From: Chloroflexota bacterium
Lineage (GTDB): Bacteria; Chloroflexota; UBA6077; FW602-bin22; CADDYW01
Assembly: GCA_021324795.1 (NCBI GenBank)
Contig: JAJPIK010000067.1
Location: 1 to 64,000 of the forward strand
Length of the DNA stretch: 64,000 nt
Direction of reading: 5' to 3'
Each line of letters opens with the position of its first letter. Positions within the stretch are counted from its first letter, which is position 1. A program made the position numbers and the translations under genes. Below the pieces are notes generated by a model that did no database searches, had not been told where the DNA came from, and was given only the letters and a program-made list of their open reading frames with translations. This document shows, in pieces, positions 27,113 to 35,498 of the stretch.

Positions 27113-27137
27113 GGTCCATCAAACCGAGCCAAGCCCA
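27113..27137 (-). repeat. terminal inverted repeat, right
   Basis: Read on the minus strand it begins TGGGCTTGGCTCGGTTTG, the partner of the repeat at 26467-26491. Confidence 0.75.
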
Positions 27138-27291
27138 ATCCGCGCGCAAGCCCAGCACGCACAAGAGCGCCGATTTCTCCTCTTCCTGGCCGGCTGCTAG
27201 ATAGATCCCAAATTCGTTATGACGACCGATACTCTGAAGCGATATACTCGCCTCGACTCCGAAACGAATATCGGCCCAGAGGTAAGTCACT

Positions 27292-29493
27292 ATGCAAAAC
27301 CTGAACGAAATCCCTCGGGGCTTCCACGAGGATATTGGGCTCGATGACCTTCGACGGCACGTCCTCCTCGTCTCGGTCATCGTGTGCGTGTGCGCCTCGT
27401 TCGTCGTCATGTTCTCCTTTGCACATCCGAGCGGCACCGAGGACTGGGTGACGACCGCCGTCCTCGCGCTTTACGGCGTCACGATCACTATTTTGATCGC
27501 CAGCCGATGGAGCACGATGGTCGGTGGCGCATCGCTCATCTGTGGTCTCATCGCCCTCGCGTCGGGGAGCCTCTGGATCGCGCCTCTCCATTGGGTCGTT
27601 GGCCTGGCCCCGCTTGTAGTTCCATTTGCGATCATCTTCTTCGGATTCCCTGGCGGCATCTTCGCCGCAGTGGTCGTCACTGCCGACCTCTTCACCGCCC
27701 GGGCGCTCGGCGGTCCTTTCACCGGAGAGGGCTTCACGGCGATCATCGCGCTCACCTGGGCGTACCTCCCGGTCGCCTGGCTTGCTTCCGAGCCGATCCG
27801 TCTCGCGCTCCGGTGGTCGTGGACAGAATACTGTCGGGCGGAAGGTGAAGCCGACCGGGCGCGTCGGCAACAAGCTGAGCTTGTACGGGTCGTGAAGAGT
27901 CTCAACCTCGCCCAAGACCGTCTCGAAAAGATGAACGTTGAGATGGAGCGAGCCCGTCGCGCCGCCGAGGAGGCCCGCCGACTGAAGACCGAGTTCGCGA
28001 GCACGATCTCTCACGAACTGAGGACGCCTTTGAACATGATCCTCGGCCTCAGCGAACTGATGGCAGTCGGCATGGATAGCACTCAGACCAACAGCGACAT
28101 CGCAACCTTTCAAGGTGACATCGACACGATCTATCGCAATGCCCGACACCTCTCTTCGCTCATCGACGACATTCTCGACTTGGCTCAAATTGACGCCGCG
28201 CGCATGGGACTCGCCCGCGCGTCCGTCATGTTCGATGCATTGGTCCGCGAAGCAGCCGCTGTAGTCGAGCCACTGTTCACGCGCAAGGGTCTTTATCTCC
28301 GTGTCAACGTGCAGCCTGATCTCGCGCCCGTGTCAATCGACCGAGCTCGGATTCGTCAAGTCTTGATCAACCTGTTGAGTAACGCCGCGCGATTCACAGA
28401 CGCGGGTGGTGTTCAGGTGAGCGCGACGCTTGATGGTCAGCACGTGCTCGTCACGGTTTCTGATACCGGGCTGGGCATCCCGGAAGAAGAGCTAACTTGC
28501 GTCTTTGAAGAATTTCGCCAGGTCGGGGCACCCGGCGATCACCACACCGGGCACAGTGGACTGGGATTGACAATCAGCAAACGTATCGTCGAGTTACACG
28601 GTGGCTCCATGTGGGTCGAGTCTATTCCCGGGCAGGGCAGCAGCTTCCGATTCACCCTCCCCCTCTGTGATAACGTCGCCAGCGTGCCTCTTCGTCAGGA
28701 ATGGGAGACGTGGGCACGTCCGGTGGGCCGAGATGCCACGTACCCAACCATCATCGTCTACGATGATGACCGCGAGCCCGCTCATCTGTTACAGCGATAT
28801 CTCGACGGCTACGATGTCTTGCACGCCGATAGCATCGTCAAGGTGCGACGGTTGCGCCAAGATCACGCGATCTGCGCGGTCGTGCTCACCGGGCCCACCG
28901 AATCGGCGATGTGGCGGAGCGCCCAGCAACTACGCTCTCACATCAGTGATCTTCCGATTCTCCTCTGTCCTCTCCCCGGCCGTCGTCACCTGGCCGCGGA
29001 GCTGGGCGTCCGTGATTACCTGGTCAAGCCGATCCTGCGCGATCAGATCGCCCGTTTGCTTTGCAAGTCACGTCCGTCGATTCACGACGTGCTGGTCATC
29101 GATGATGATCCGGATCTGGTCGATCTCTTAACGCGCATGATCGCGTCGACCTCCCGGCGGACGAAGGTCCGCGCCGCGTATGGGGGAGCGGAGGGACTGG
29201 CGGCGCTCCGCGAGCGCCGCCCTGACCTCGTCCTTCTCGACCTGTTGATGCCTCAGGTAGATGGGTATACGGTGCTCGAAGAAATCCGCGCGGACGAAAG
29301 CCTGCGAGACGTACCGGTCGTGGTGTTGACCGCGCGCGGCGAGCAAGAAGAGGTGATCACGACCGGCATGCTCGGTATCACTCGCGGCAGCGCGCTCACC
29401 GTCGCCGAGCTCGTCCGACTGCTGAAAGTAAGCATTGACACCCTCAACGCGACCAGCAGCGATCGAGAGCAGCCAGCAGATCTCCCTGGGTAA
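27292..29493 (+). CDS. hybrid sensor histidine kinase with two C-terminal receiver domains (copy 1)
   Basis: 733 residues. Five or six transmembrane helices with almost no outer domain fill residues 25-165. A coiled coil (about 185-230) leads to the HisKA box with His241 in ISHELRTPLN, and a HATPase domain with NLLSNAARFT, DTGLGIP and GHSGLGLTISKRIV. A first receiver-like domain (about 485-595) lacks the phosphoacceptor Asp (VVLTGPTES). A second (600-733) keeps DDD and VLLDLLMP but lacks the usual K near the end (GITRGSALTVAEL). AGAGGT precedes the ATG. Its 3' end overlaps the convergent gene by 50 bases. It is a paralogue of the kinase at 47443-49659. Confidence 0.9.
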   Translation: MQNLNEIPRGFHEDIGLDDLRRHVLLVSVIVCVCASFVVMFSFAHPSGTEDWVTTAVLALYGVTITILIASRWSTMVGGASLICGLIALASGSLWIAPLHWVVGLAPLVVPFAIIFFGFPGGIFAAVVVTADLFTARALGGPFTGEGFTAIIALTWAYLPVAWLASEPIRLALRWSWTEYCRAEGEADRARRQQAELVRVVKSLNLAQDRLEKMNVEMERARRAAEEARRLKTEFASTISHELRTPLNMILGLSELMAVGMDSTQTNSDIATFQGDIDTIYRNARHLSSLIDDILDLAQIDAARMGLARASVMFDALVREAAAVVEPLFTRKGLYLRVNVQPDLAPVSIDRARIRQVLINLLSNAARFTDAGGVQVSATLDGQHVLVTVSDTGLGIPEEELTCVFEEFRQVGAPGDHHTGHSGLGLTISKRIVELHGGSMWVESIPGQGSSFRFTLPLCDNVASVPLRQEWETWARPVGRDATYPTIIVYDDDREPAHLLQRYLDGYDVLHADSIVKVRRLRQDHAICAVVLTGPTESAMWRSAQQLRSHISDLPILLCPLPGRRHLAAELGVRDYLVKPILRDQIARLLCKSRPSIHDVLVIDDDPDLVDLLTRMIASTSRRTKVRAAYGGAEGLAALRERRPDLVLLDLLMPQVDGYTVLEEIRADESLRDVPVVVLTARGEQEEVITTGMLGITRGSALTVAELVRLLKVSIDTLNATSSDREQPADLPG

Positions 29494-30676
29494 CGGGTTT
29501 CGCCAAGAACTCCGTGGCCCCCAGCGATAGTGCCAGGTCGCGTTGCTGGAGAACCGTACACACGATGACAGGCACGTTCGCGGTGACCGGATCGCTGCGC
29601 AGCGATTGGAGTGCCTCATAACCATCGACCGATGGCAGCATCACGTCCAAAACTACCGCGTCAGGACGCTCTTCGGCGACCACGCGGACGGCTTCTTCTC
29701 CCGTCGAGGCCGTGAGAACACGATGCGCGTGCGCTTCCAGGTAGCGACGGAAAGTTCTGCGCGTGTCGGCGTTGTCGTCGACGATCAGCACCGACTGCGG
29801 ACTGGCAACCGGCAGGCTGCTCACGATCACCAGATCCGATCCTTCCATCCGCCAGGATACCTCGCCCCCCTGGAGCTCCATCAGTCGTCGGCACACCACG
29901 AGGTTGCTGTCGCCCCCAGTCGATGTCGGCCCAGCGAGTCCAGCTTCCGTCCGGAGTCGGACCACTAAATCAACGCGCGGACCGGACCGGTTCACGGTGA
30001 GCAGAATCTCTCCCTCGCGCGACGCATCCAATGCGAACATCAAGAGCCCCAGCATCGCCTGCCGAACGGCCACCCGATCGGCCGCGACCAACAGGAGACC
30101 GGGGCCCGTCTTGAGCACGACCGTTCGACGATCGTCCTGGGTCAGACGTGCCACGGTGGACAGTACTCCTTGGACCACCAATCGCAGGTCGATCGGCGTG
30201 GTCGCGGGGGCCGTACCGATCCGATCCACGTCCGAGGCGATCGTCTCGTCCCCCACCGACGGCGGCTTCACTAGCCTGGCCACGGCTTGCGGCGCGTCCT
30301 CGTTGGGCCACGGGACCCGCAGCTTGCGTGCCAGCGTCACCATGACCGTGTGGAGGGCGTCGCGCTGACGTCGATAGAGCTGTCGTTCGCCCAACGAGAG
30401 CTGCCGCGCGATCTCATCCATTGACCGTCCCTTCACGTAACGCAAGTAGAGGAACTGATAGCGCGCGGCCGCTGCGGTGTCGTGCGGCGAGTCCGGGGGC
30501 GGCTTCGTGTCCTGAATCGCGTCCAGAATCATTCGCCGAAGCACCCGGCCCGGCTCGTCGCTTCCCGCGATTGGGCCAACCCATCGGGTCAGGGGATGCT
30601 CACGCAAGTAGGGAAGATCATACAAATGCGTGAGCGCGTCATGCGTGTACTTCTCAAACTGGGACCATTCGCTCAA
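29444..30676 (-). CDS. HTH/GHKL-like/receiver protein (copy 1), partner of kinase
   Basis: 410 residues. Residues 1 to about 130 are helical with a sigma-region-4-like HTH (QFLYLRYVKGRSMDEIARQLSLGERQLYRRQRDALH). The middle (about 165-285) resembles a degenerate GHKL ATPase fold without N and G boxes. A complete receiver domain ends the protein: VLIVDDNADTR, VVLDVMLPSVDGYE, and a Lys in FLAKPVTQ. The TTG at 30676 is the best start: AAGGAG lies in front and the protein then aligns residue for residue with the ATG start of the paralogue at 46296. It probably binds DNA or RNA polymerase in response to phosphate from the convergent kinase. Confidence 0.85.
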   Translation of the reverse strand: MSEWSQFEKYTHDALTHLYDLPYLREHPLTRWVGPIAGSDEPGRVLRRMILDAIQDTKPPPDSPHDTAAAARYQFLYLRYVKGRSMDEIARQLSLGERQLYRRQRDALHTVMVTLARKLRVPWPNEDAPQAVARLVKPPSVGDETIASDVDRIGTAPATTPIDLRLVVQGVLSTVARLTQDDRRTVVLKTGPGLLLVAADRVAVRQAMLGLLMFALDASREGEILLTVNRSGPRVDLVVRLRTEAGLAGPTSTGGDSNLVVCRRLMELQGGEVSWRMEGSDLVIVSSLPVASPQSVLIVDDNADTRRTFRRYLEAHAHRVLTASTGEEAVRVVAEERPDAVVLDVMLPSVDGYEALQSLRSDPVTANVPVIVCTVLQQRDLALSLGATEFLAKPVTQGDLLAALDRCWSR

Positions 30677-31046
30677 ATGGACTCCTTGGTCTATCTCGGC
30701 ATCGCGTCGCCATCGTGGCGAGCGAGGATTGGCGGCAAGTAGGTTCACAAGTCAGGGCGATGTCAGTCAGACGACAGGTTGACGTCGGTACAGGGGTTGT
30801 TTCTTTCCTGACACTGTGTTTAGTATACGCCAGTGGTGTAATGTTCAGATCCCATCAATACAAATACATTCGAGTTAGTGGTGATGCGAGGTAATGAAGT
30901 CTGCTCAGCACGGACCTCTTCGACAGCGAAGCAGCTTGGGCTAACATAAAGACACTTCTCTCTGAGTAGCCGCAGCCTGGCGCTGCGGGTCGGTCGTTTC
31001 AGCGCGCCGTGGTTTGGACCGAATAACCCGTCCAGGAGGAGGAAGG
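30677..31046. other. divergent intergenic region between regulator copy 1 and ABC transporter
   Basis: 370 bases that must hold the promoters of both units. TTGTTT and TAGTAT about 18 bases apart are seen near 30790-30825 on the plus strand, inside a dyad CACTG ... CAGTG. These are weak candidates. Nothing else stands out. The layout (regulator transcribed away from a sugar-binding protein gene) repeats at 46158-46295. Confidence 0.35.
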
Positions 31047-32456
31047 ATGAACGGTGGCTCAGTTACGCGCCGCGCTCTCTTGCGCTCGTTCGCGCTCGCT
31101 CTCGGCTCCGTCAGCATGGGAGCCATCGTGACGGCTTGCCAATCATCGCCAGGGGAAAGAACGGTCGAAGTGACCAAGATCGTCCAGCAGCAGGTGCCAG
31201 TGACCCAGGTGGTGGAGAAAACGATCGTCGTCACCGCGACGCCAGCGCCGGCCCAGAGCGGACCGGTTACGATCGAGTTCATGTACTCGGGCGCGGCAGA
31301 TACCACCAGCCCGGATGGCAAGTGGATCAGCCAACGCGTCGCGGGGTTCGAGAAAGCGAACCCGTCGATCACTGTCAAGCGCACCGACTTGCCGTGGAAC
31401 ACGCAAAGTGAAGTGCTGATCACGCGGCTGGTCGCCGGTCAGCCACCCGATCTGGCGATCCTGCACTCCAGCTTCTCGGCGGAAATTGGCGCGGGCATGC
31501 ATGGCCTGGCCGTCATGGATGACCTCGATGGGTGGAAGACCTACAGCCAGATCTTTGTGCCGGCGCGGCTGCAGACCGTGGAGGTATCGGGCAAGCATTA
31601 CGGGGTGCCATGGTATGGTCTGGTCTTCGGCTTCGCCTATCAGAAGGCAACCTTGGAAGAGGCGAAGCAGAGTCCGCCGAAGACCTGGACGGATCTGGTC
31701 GCGGTGGCCAAGGCGACGACCGTGCCCGGGAAGCGGTACGGTTGGGGGGCGGCCATGGGACAGGCGATCGATTCGGCCTACCGCGTTTATCCGTTCGTCC
31801 TGGTCAACGGTGGCCGCTTCATGAACGAAGATCTCAGTAAGTTTACCTTCAACGATCCGGCCAACGTGGAGGCCCTCCAGCTCTTCATCGATATGAAGAA
31901 GAACGGAAGCACGGTCCCAGGAATGGATACCTGGGACGCGGGAAAAGAAGGGGACGCGTTCCGGTCAGGAATCGCCGTGATGGGGCTAGCGGCAAACTGG
32001 CCCGGTCGCCTCCAGAAGCCCGAGCTGCTGGCGCAGTGGCAACTCCTGCCTTTGCCCCAGCCAGAGAAACCAACCGGATCCGCATCTCCGGCCACTCTGA
32101 GTGACGATGTGATGCTCACGATCACTGCCCAGAGCAAGAACAAGGCGCCAGCGTTTCAGTTGATCCAATTTCTGATGAACGAGCAGACCTCGATCGAGCG
32201 AGCCATCACCCCGGGCTTGCTGTTTCCTCCCGTCGTTCAGTCGGCCTTCAAAGATCCGCGCTGGCAGCAGGTCTGGGGGCATGATGCGATGGAGTACGAG
32301 CTCGAGCACTCAGTCCCCTGGCCCTACAGTACGGTAATTGGAGAGGCTCAGAGCATCTACGCACTCGCGGTGTCGAAGGCGTTCGTTGGGCAGATGAGTG
32401 CTCAGCAGGCGCTCGACGAAGGTGTCGCGAAGGCGCAGCAGCTCTTCAAGAAATGA
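31047..32456 (+). CDS. sugar ABC transporter substrate-binding lipoprotein
   Basis: 469 residues. The N-terminus TRRALLRSFALALGSVSMGAIVTACQ is a twin-arginine plus lipobox signal, and a short VTKIVQQQVPVTQVVEKTIVVTATP stalk of repeated valine-rich units follows. The rest is a family 1 extracellular solute-binding protein (FEKANPSITVKRTDLPW, then VAGQPPDLAILHSS). GGAGG precedes the ATG at 31047; a start at 31014 is open but less likely. Two permease genes follow with overlap or short gap. No ATPase gene is in the operon, so a shared MsmK-type ATPase elsewhere is expected. Confidence 0.9.
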   Translation: MNGGSVTRRALLRSFALALGSVSMGAIVTACQSSPGERTVEVTKIVQQQVPVTQVVEKTIVVTATPAPAQSGPVTIEFMYSGAADTTSPDGKWISQRVAGFEKANPSITVKRTDLPWNTQSEVLITRLVAGQPPDLAILHSSFSAEIGAGMHGLAVMDDLDGWKTYSQIFVPARLQTVEVSGKHYGVPWYGLVFGFAYQKATLEEAKQSPPKTWTDLVAVAKATTVPGKRYGWGAAMGQAIDSAYRVYPFVLVNGGRFMNEDLSKFTFNDPANVEALQLFIDMKKNGSTVPGMDTWDAGKEGDAFRSGIAVMGLAANWPGRLQKPELLAQWQLLPLPQPEKPTGSASPATLSDDVMLTITAQSKNKAPAFQLIQFLMNEQTSIERAITPGLLFPPVVQSAFKDPRWQQVWGHDAMEYELEHSVPWPYSTVIGEAQSIYALAVSKAFVGQMSAQQALDEGVAKAQQLFKK

Positions 32457-33418
32457 ACACGATGCTTGAGGCACGATCGCACCGGTCTAGTCTCGCCCAC
32501 GCGACCGGCCTACGCACTCAGCGTCGACTGGATCGCCTGGTTCCGTACTTCTTCATCGGCCCGGCCATGCTCGTCGTCCTGCTACTCGTGTTCGCGCCGG
32601 CGGTGGCCAACATCGGCTTCAGTCTTGAGGACGGACTTCTCACCAGCCCGCAACGGTTTGCCTTCGTCGGGCTGGAGCACTACCAGTTCATTCTCACGGA
32701 TCCGGACGTCTACGCTGCGGTCGTCCGCGCACTCGGCTTCGCTCTGATTATGGCTGTCCTGGCGCCGACCGTCGGCCTTGCTTGGGCGCTCCTCCTCAAC
32801 GAGAATTTTCCCCTGCGCGACCTCTACCGCATCGTTGTGATGTTGCCGTGGGTGCTTTCAGGGATCATTGTTGGCCGGGTCTGGAGCTGGCTTGTCGACC
32901 CCAATTTCGGCTACCTGGCGCATCTCATCAATCTTCTGATCCTCTCACCGCTCGGCTTCAAGGTCACTGGAGACGGTTGGTTGGGCGACCCCATGGGCGC
33001 CTGGATTGCGATCATCCTGGCGAGTACCTGGGGGCGCTTCCCATTCGCCTACATCATGTTCCTCGCGGGTCTGCAGAGCATCCCGCGCGAGCTCTACGAG
33101 GCGGCGATGGTGGATGGAGCCTCGCGCTTCCAGCGTTTTCGCTACATCACCGTGCCACGGCTTTGGTTCATTGGCATGATCGTTTGCTTGCTTGTATTCA
33201 TTGGCGCTTTTAATGACTTCGGCGTGATCCTGGTGATGACCCAGGGAGGTCCCGCGGACGCGACAATGGTTCTGTCTTACCTGATCTACCAAACGCTGAC
33301 CCTCTTCTTGCGCTTCGGCCGCGGCGCTGCGCTCGCGCTCCTCGTCGTGGTCTTCCTGGCTGGCTTCAGCACGCTCTATCTGACGCTGCTCCGTCGGCAG
33401 TCGATTGAGGAAGTGTAG
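32453..33418 (+). CDS. sugar ABC transporter permease (MalF/UgpA type)
   Basis: 321 residues, six transmembrane helices. The EAA loop that docks the ATPase is ELYEAAMVDGASRFQRFRYITVPRL, and MTQGGPADATMVL is the usual late loop. The ATG overlaps the stop of the binding-protein gene in ATGA. Works as one half of the membrane channel with the next gene. Substrate cannot be told, but the operon continues with a Gfo/Idh/MocA dehydrogenase and sulfatase, pointing to a sugar or sugar derivative. Confidence 0.92.
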   Translation: MNTMLEARSHRSSLAHATGLRTQRRLDRLVPYFFIGPAMLVVLLLVFAPAVANIGFSLEDGLLTSPQRFAFVGLEHYQFILTDPDVYAAVVRALGFALIMAVLAPTVGLAWALLLNENFPLRDLYRIVVMLPWVLSGIIVGRVWSWLVDPNFGYLAHLINLLILSPLGFKVTGDGWLGDPMGAWIAIILASTWGRFPFAYIMFLAGLQSIPRELYEAAMVDGASRFQRFRYITVPRLWFIGMIVCLLVFIGAFNDFGVILVMTQGGPADATMVLSYLIYQTLTLFLRFGRGAALALLVVVFLAGFSTLYLTLLRRQSIEEV

Positions 33419-33430
33419 GAGGATCAGGTG

Positions 33431-34267
33431 ATGACTGCGGCCCGCCCCCGAATCGGCGCACTTACGTTGACCATCGTCGCCGGCCTGGGCTGTTTGGCGA
33501 TAGCCCTGCCGGCCCTGTACACGATCTCGATCTCGTTCCGTCTTCCCGAGGACATTATGCGTCAGCCGCCGGTCCTCCTTCCCCCGCACGTGACGCTCAT
33601 CGACTACGTCGAGATGTGGCAAGCATTTCCGGTGGCGCGATATCTGAAGAACAGCGTTGTGCTAACGATGGGTACGATCATCGTGGCGATATCGGTAGCG
33701 GCGCTCGCTGGCTATGGATTCGCGCGCTTTCGCTTTCGCTTTCAAGACCAACTCATGGTCGTCATTCTGGTCGCCCAGATGTTTCCGGGTGTCGCGACCT
33801 ACATCCCTCTGTTCCAGGCGCTCCAGACGCTTGGCCTGTACAACACGCACCCCGGGCTGATCATCCTGTTCGTCGGCTACGTCACGCCGTTCAGCACGTG
33901 GTTACTCTACGGATACTTCAAGACAATCCCGCGCGAGCTCGAAGAGGCGGCCTGGATCGACGGATGCTCGCCGATCGCGGCGCTGCTGCGGGTCGTGCTG
34001 CCCTTGGCGCTCCCGGGAATCGCCGCCGCAGCGGTTCTCGGCATGCTCACCGCCTGGAACGAGTTTGTGTTCGCGATCCTCTTTCTGCGTGACCAGAATC
34101 TCTGGCCGATCACCGTTGCCATCGCGAATTTCTCCGGTGAGTATTATACCGCTTGGGGATCGATGGCCGCAGCGGCAATCATCGCGAGTATTCCACCGAT
34201 CGTGGGCTTCGCCTTGATCCAACGCCGCCTGATCGGCGGCCTCCTCGCGGGGGCAGTGCGTGGCTGA
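33431..34267 (+). CDS. sugar ABC transporter permease (MalG/UgpE type)
   Basis: 278 residues, six transmembrane helices. EAA loop ELEEAAWIDGCSPIAALLRVVLPLALPG. GGAGG lies eight bases before the ATG at 33431, and a GTG three bases earlier would also serve. The second half of the channel with the gene at 32453. Typical MalG features are the N-terminal ISISFRLPEDI and the AWNEFVFAILFL segment. Confidence 0.92.
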   Translation: MTAARPRIGALTLTIVAGLGCLAIALPALYTISISFRLPEDIMRQPPVLLPPHVTLIDYVEMWQAFPVARYLKNSVVLTMGTIIVAISVAALAGYGFARFRFRFQDQLMVVILVAQMFPGVATYIPLFQALQTLGLYNTHPGLIILFVGYVTPFSTWLLYGYFKTIPRELEEAAWIDGCSPIAALLRVVLPLALPGIAAAAVLGMLTAWNEFVFAILFLRDQNLWPITVAIANFSGEYYTAWGSMAAAAIIASIPPIVGFALIQRRLIGGLLAGAVRG

Positions 34268-34310
34268 TCTGCGCTCCGGGGCGAACCGGGACGACAAGAA
34301 GTGAGGAAGA

Positions 34311-35390
34311 ATGAGCACACTGCGAGTTGCGCTCGTCGGATGCGGTGATCACGGCCGACATGGACATCTCGAGGCGTATCAGAAGCTCATCCAGGCAGGC
34401 GAGGATCTCGACGTGGTCGCTGTCTGCGATCGCGATGAAGGGCGAGCGAAGTCAGCGGCAGAAACGCTGCCCAGCGGGCGATGGTACTGCGACTACGAAG
34501 AGATGCTCGCTGATCAGCGACCGGATGCAGTGAGTATCGCCACGCCGCCCGCTTTCCATCGGGCACACGTGATGGCTGCCCTTCGCTCAGGCGCTCACGT
34601 CCTTTGCGAGAAACCGCTCGCGATGAATCTGGCCGAAGCAAGAGAGATGGTGACCGCCGCCGAGGAGGGCGGTCGCATCCTGACGATGGGATTAGAGCAC
34701 CGCTATGTGCCGGCGTCTGACTACCTGCGCTCGATAGTCATGCGCGGCGACCTCGGACAGGTGTATCATACCCGCCTTTGGTGCGGGCATGTCTGGAAGC
34801 TGCCGCCGTCACCGCACTTTCTCCAGAGATCGCTCGCGGGTGGTGGGGTCATCGCTGCCACCGCTGTGCATTGGCTCGACCTAGCGCTCTGGATCCTGGG
34901 GAATCCGAACGTGGTCACCGTCTCTGCTTCCACGTTCGCCAAGGCACCACGGCTGCGCGTTCCTCCACCGCCATTCTCGAACGCTCCCGAGGGGGCACGC
35001 ATCCTCACCGCCGATAACGTCGAGGACTTTGCCGTTGGATTCCTCCGCTTCGCTGACGGGAGTACCCTGTCTCTCGAGGCGAATTGGCTGCAGCATCCGA
35101 CTCACCGTCGCATTGGCATTCAGTTCCTCGCCGAGTATGGGGTAGCTGAACATCGTCCCCTCGCTGTGCGCTGGGATGGTGACGGTCAGATCGTGGACCG
35201 AACGCCCCCCGATCGACCGTCTGAACCGGCGGATCACTATTTTCTCGCCGTTGCTCGCGACTTCCTGCACGCGGTTCGCACTGGCCGGCCGACGTTCATC
35301 ACAGGTCCCCAAATGCTTCAGGTGCAAGCGATGGTCGATGCACTCTACGAGTCGGCCCGTCGCCAGTGTGAGGTGAGATTGGGAGAGTGA
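34311..35390 (+). CDS. Gfo/Idh/MocA family dehydrogenase
   Basis: 359 residues. NAD(P)-binding start VALVGCGDHGRHGHLEAY, the family motif CEKPLAMNLAEAREM with catalytic lysine, and a C-terminal beta-sheet domain with THRRIGIQFLAEYG. Enzymes of this family oxidise or reduce sugars, inositols or act on sugar derivatives. GAGG is placed well before the ATG. It follows the transporter on the same strand and probably processes the imported compound. The exact substrate is not inferable. Confidence 0.88.
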   Translation: MSTLRVALVGCGDHGRHGHLEAYQKLIQAGEDLDVVAVCDRDEGRAKSAAETLPSGRWYCDYEEMLADQRPDAVSIATPPAFHRAHVMAALRSGAHVLCEKPLAMNLAEAREMVTAAEEGGRILTMGLEHRYVPASDYLRSIVMRGDLGQVYHTRLWCGHVWKLPPSPHFLQRSLAGGGVIAATAVHWLDLALWILGNPNVVTVSASTFAKAPRLRVPPPPFSNAPEGARILTADNVEDFAVGFLRFADGSTLSLEANWLQHPTHRRIGIQFLAEYGVAEHRPLAVRWDGDGQIVDRTPPDRPSEPADHYFLAVARDFLHAVRTGRPTFITGPQMLQVQAMVDALYESARRQCEVRLGE

Positions 35391-35498
35391 CGTCTGCAGG
35401 TTGCACGATGGAGCGACAACCAATCGCGTTTTGGGCGACCCGGTGATATCGTGCGTTCGCCCGTGGCAGGTCACAACGCCATTTTTCGGAGGTGAGCG

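Larger units (their letters stand above)
26467..27137 (-). mobile_element. internally deleted IS3-family element
   Basis: The element is bounded by imperfect 25-base inverted repeats, 26467-26491 and 27113-27137, matching at 19 of 25 positions and starting TRGGCTTG. Between them lie a start of OrfA, a piece of OrfB with the HTH_21 region and the OrfB C-terminus. At 671 bases it is about half the length of an intact IS3 element. No target duplication is evident at the borders. It cannot move by itself but could be moved by a related transposase. Confidence 0.8.

Noticed and set aside
26175-27137. Functional transposase gene in the IS region
   Set aside because: The catalytic core is deleted and the pieces lie in different frames.
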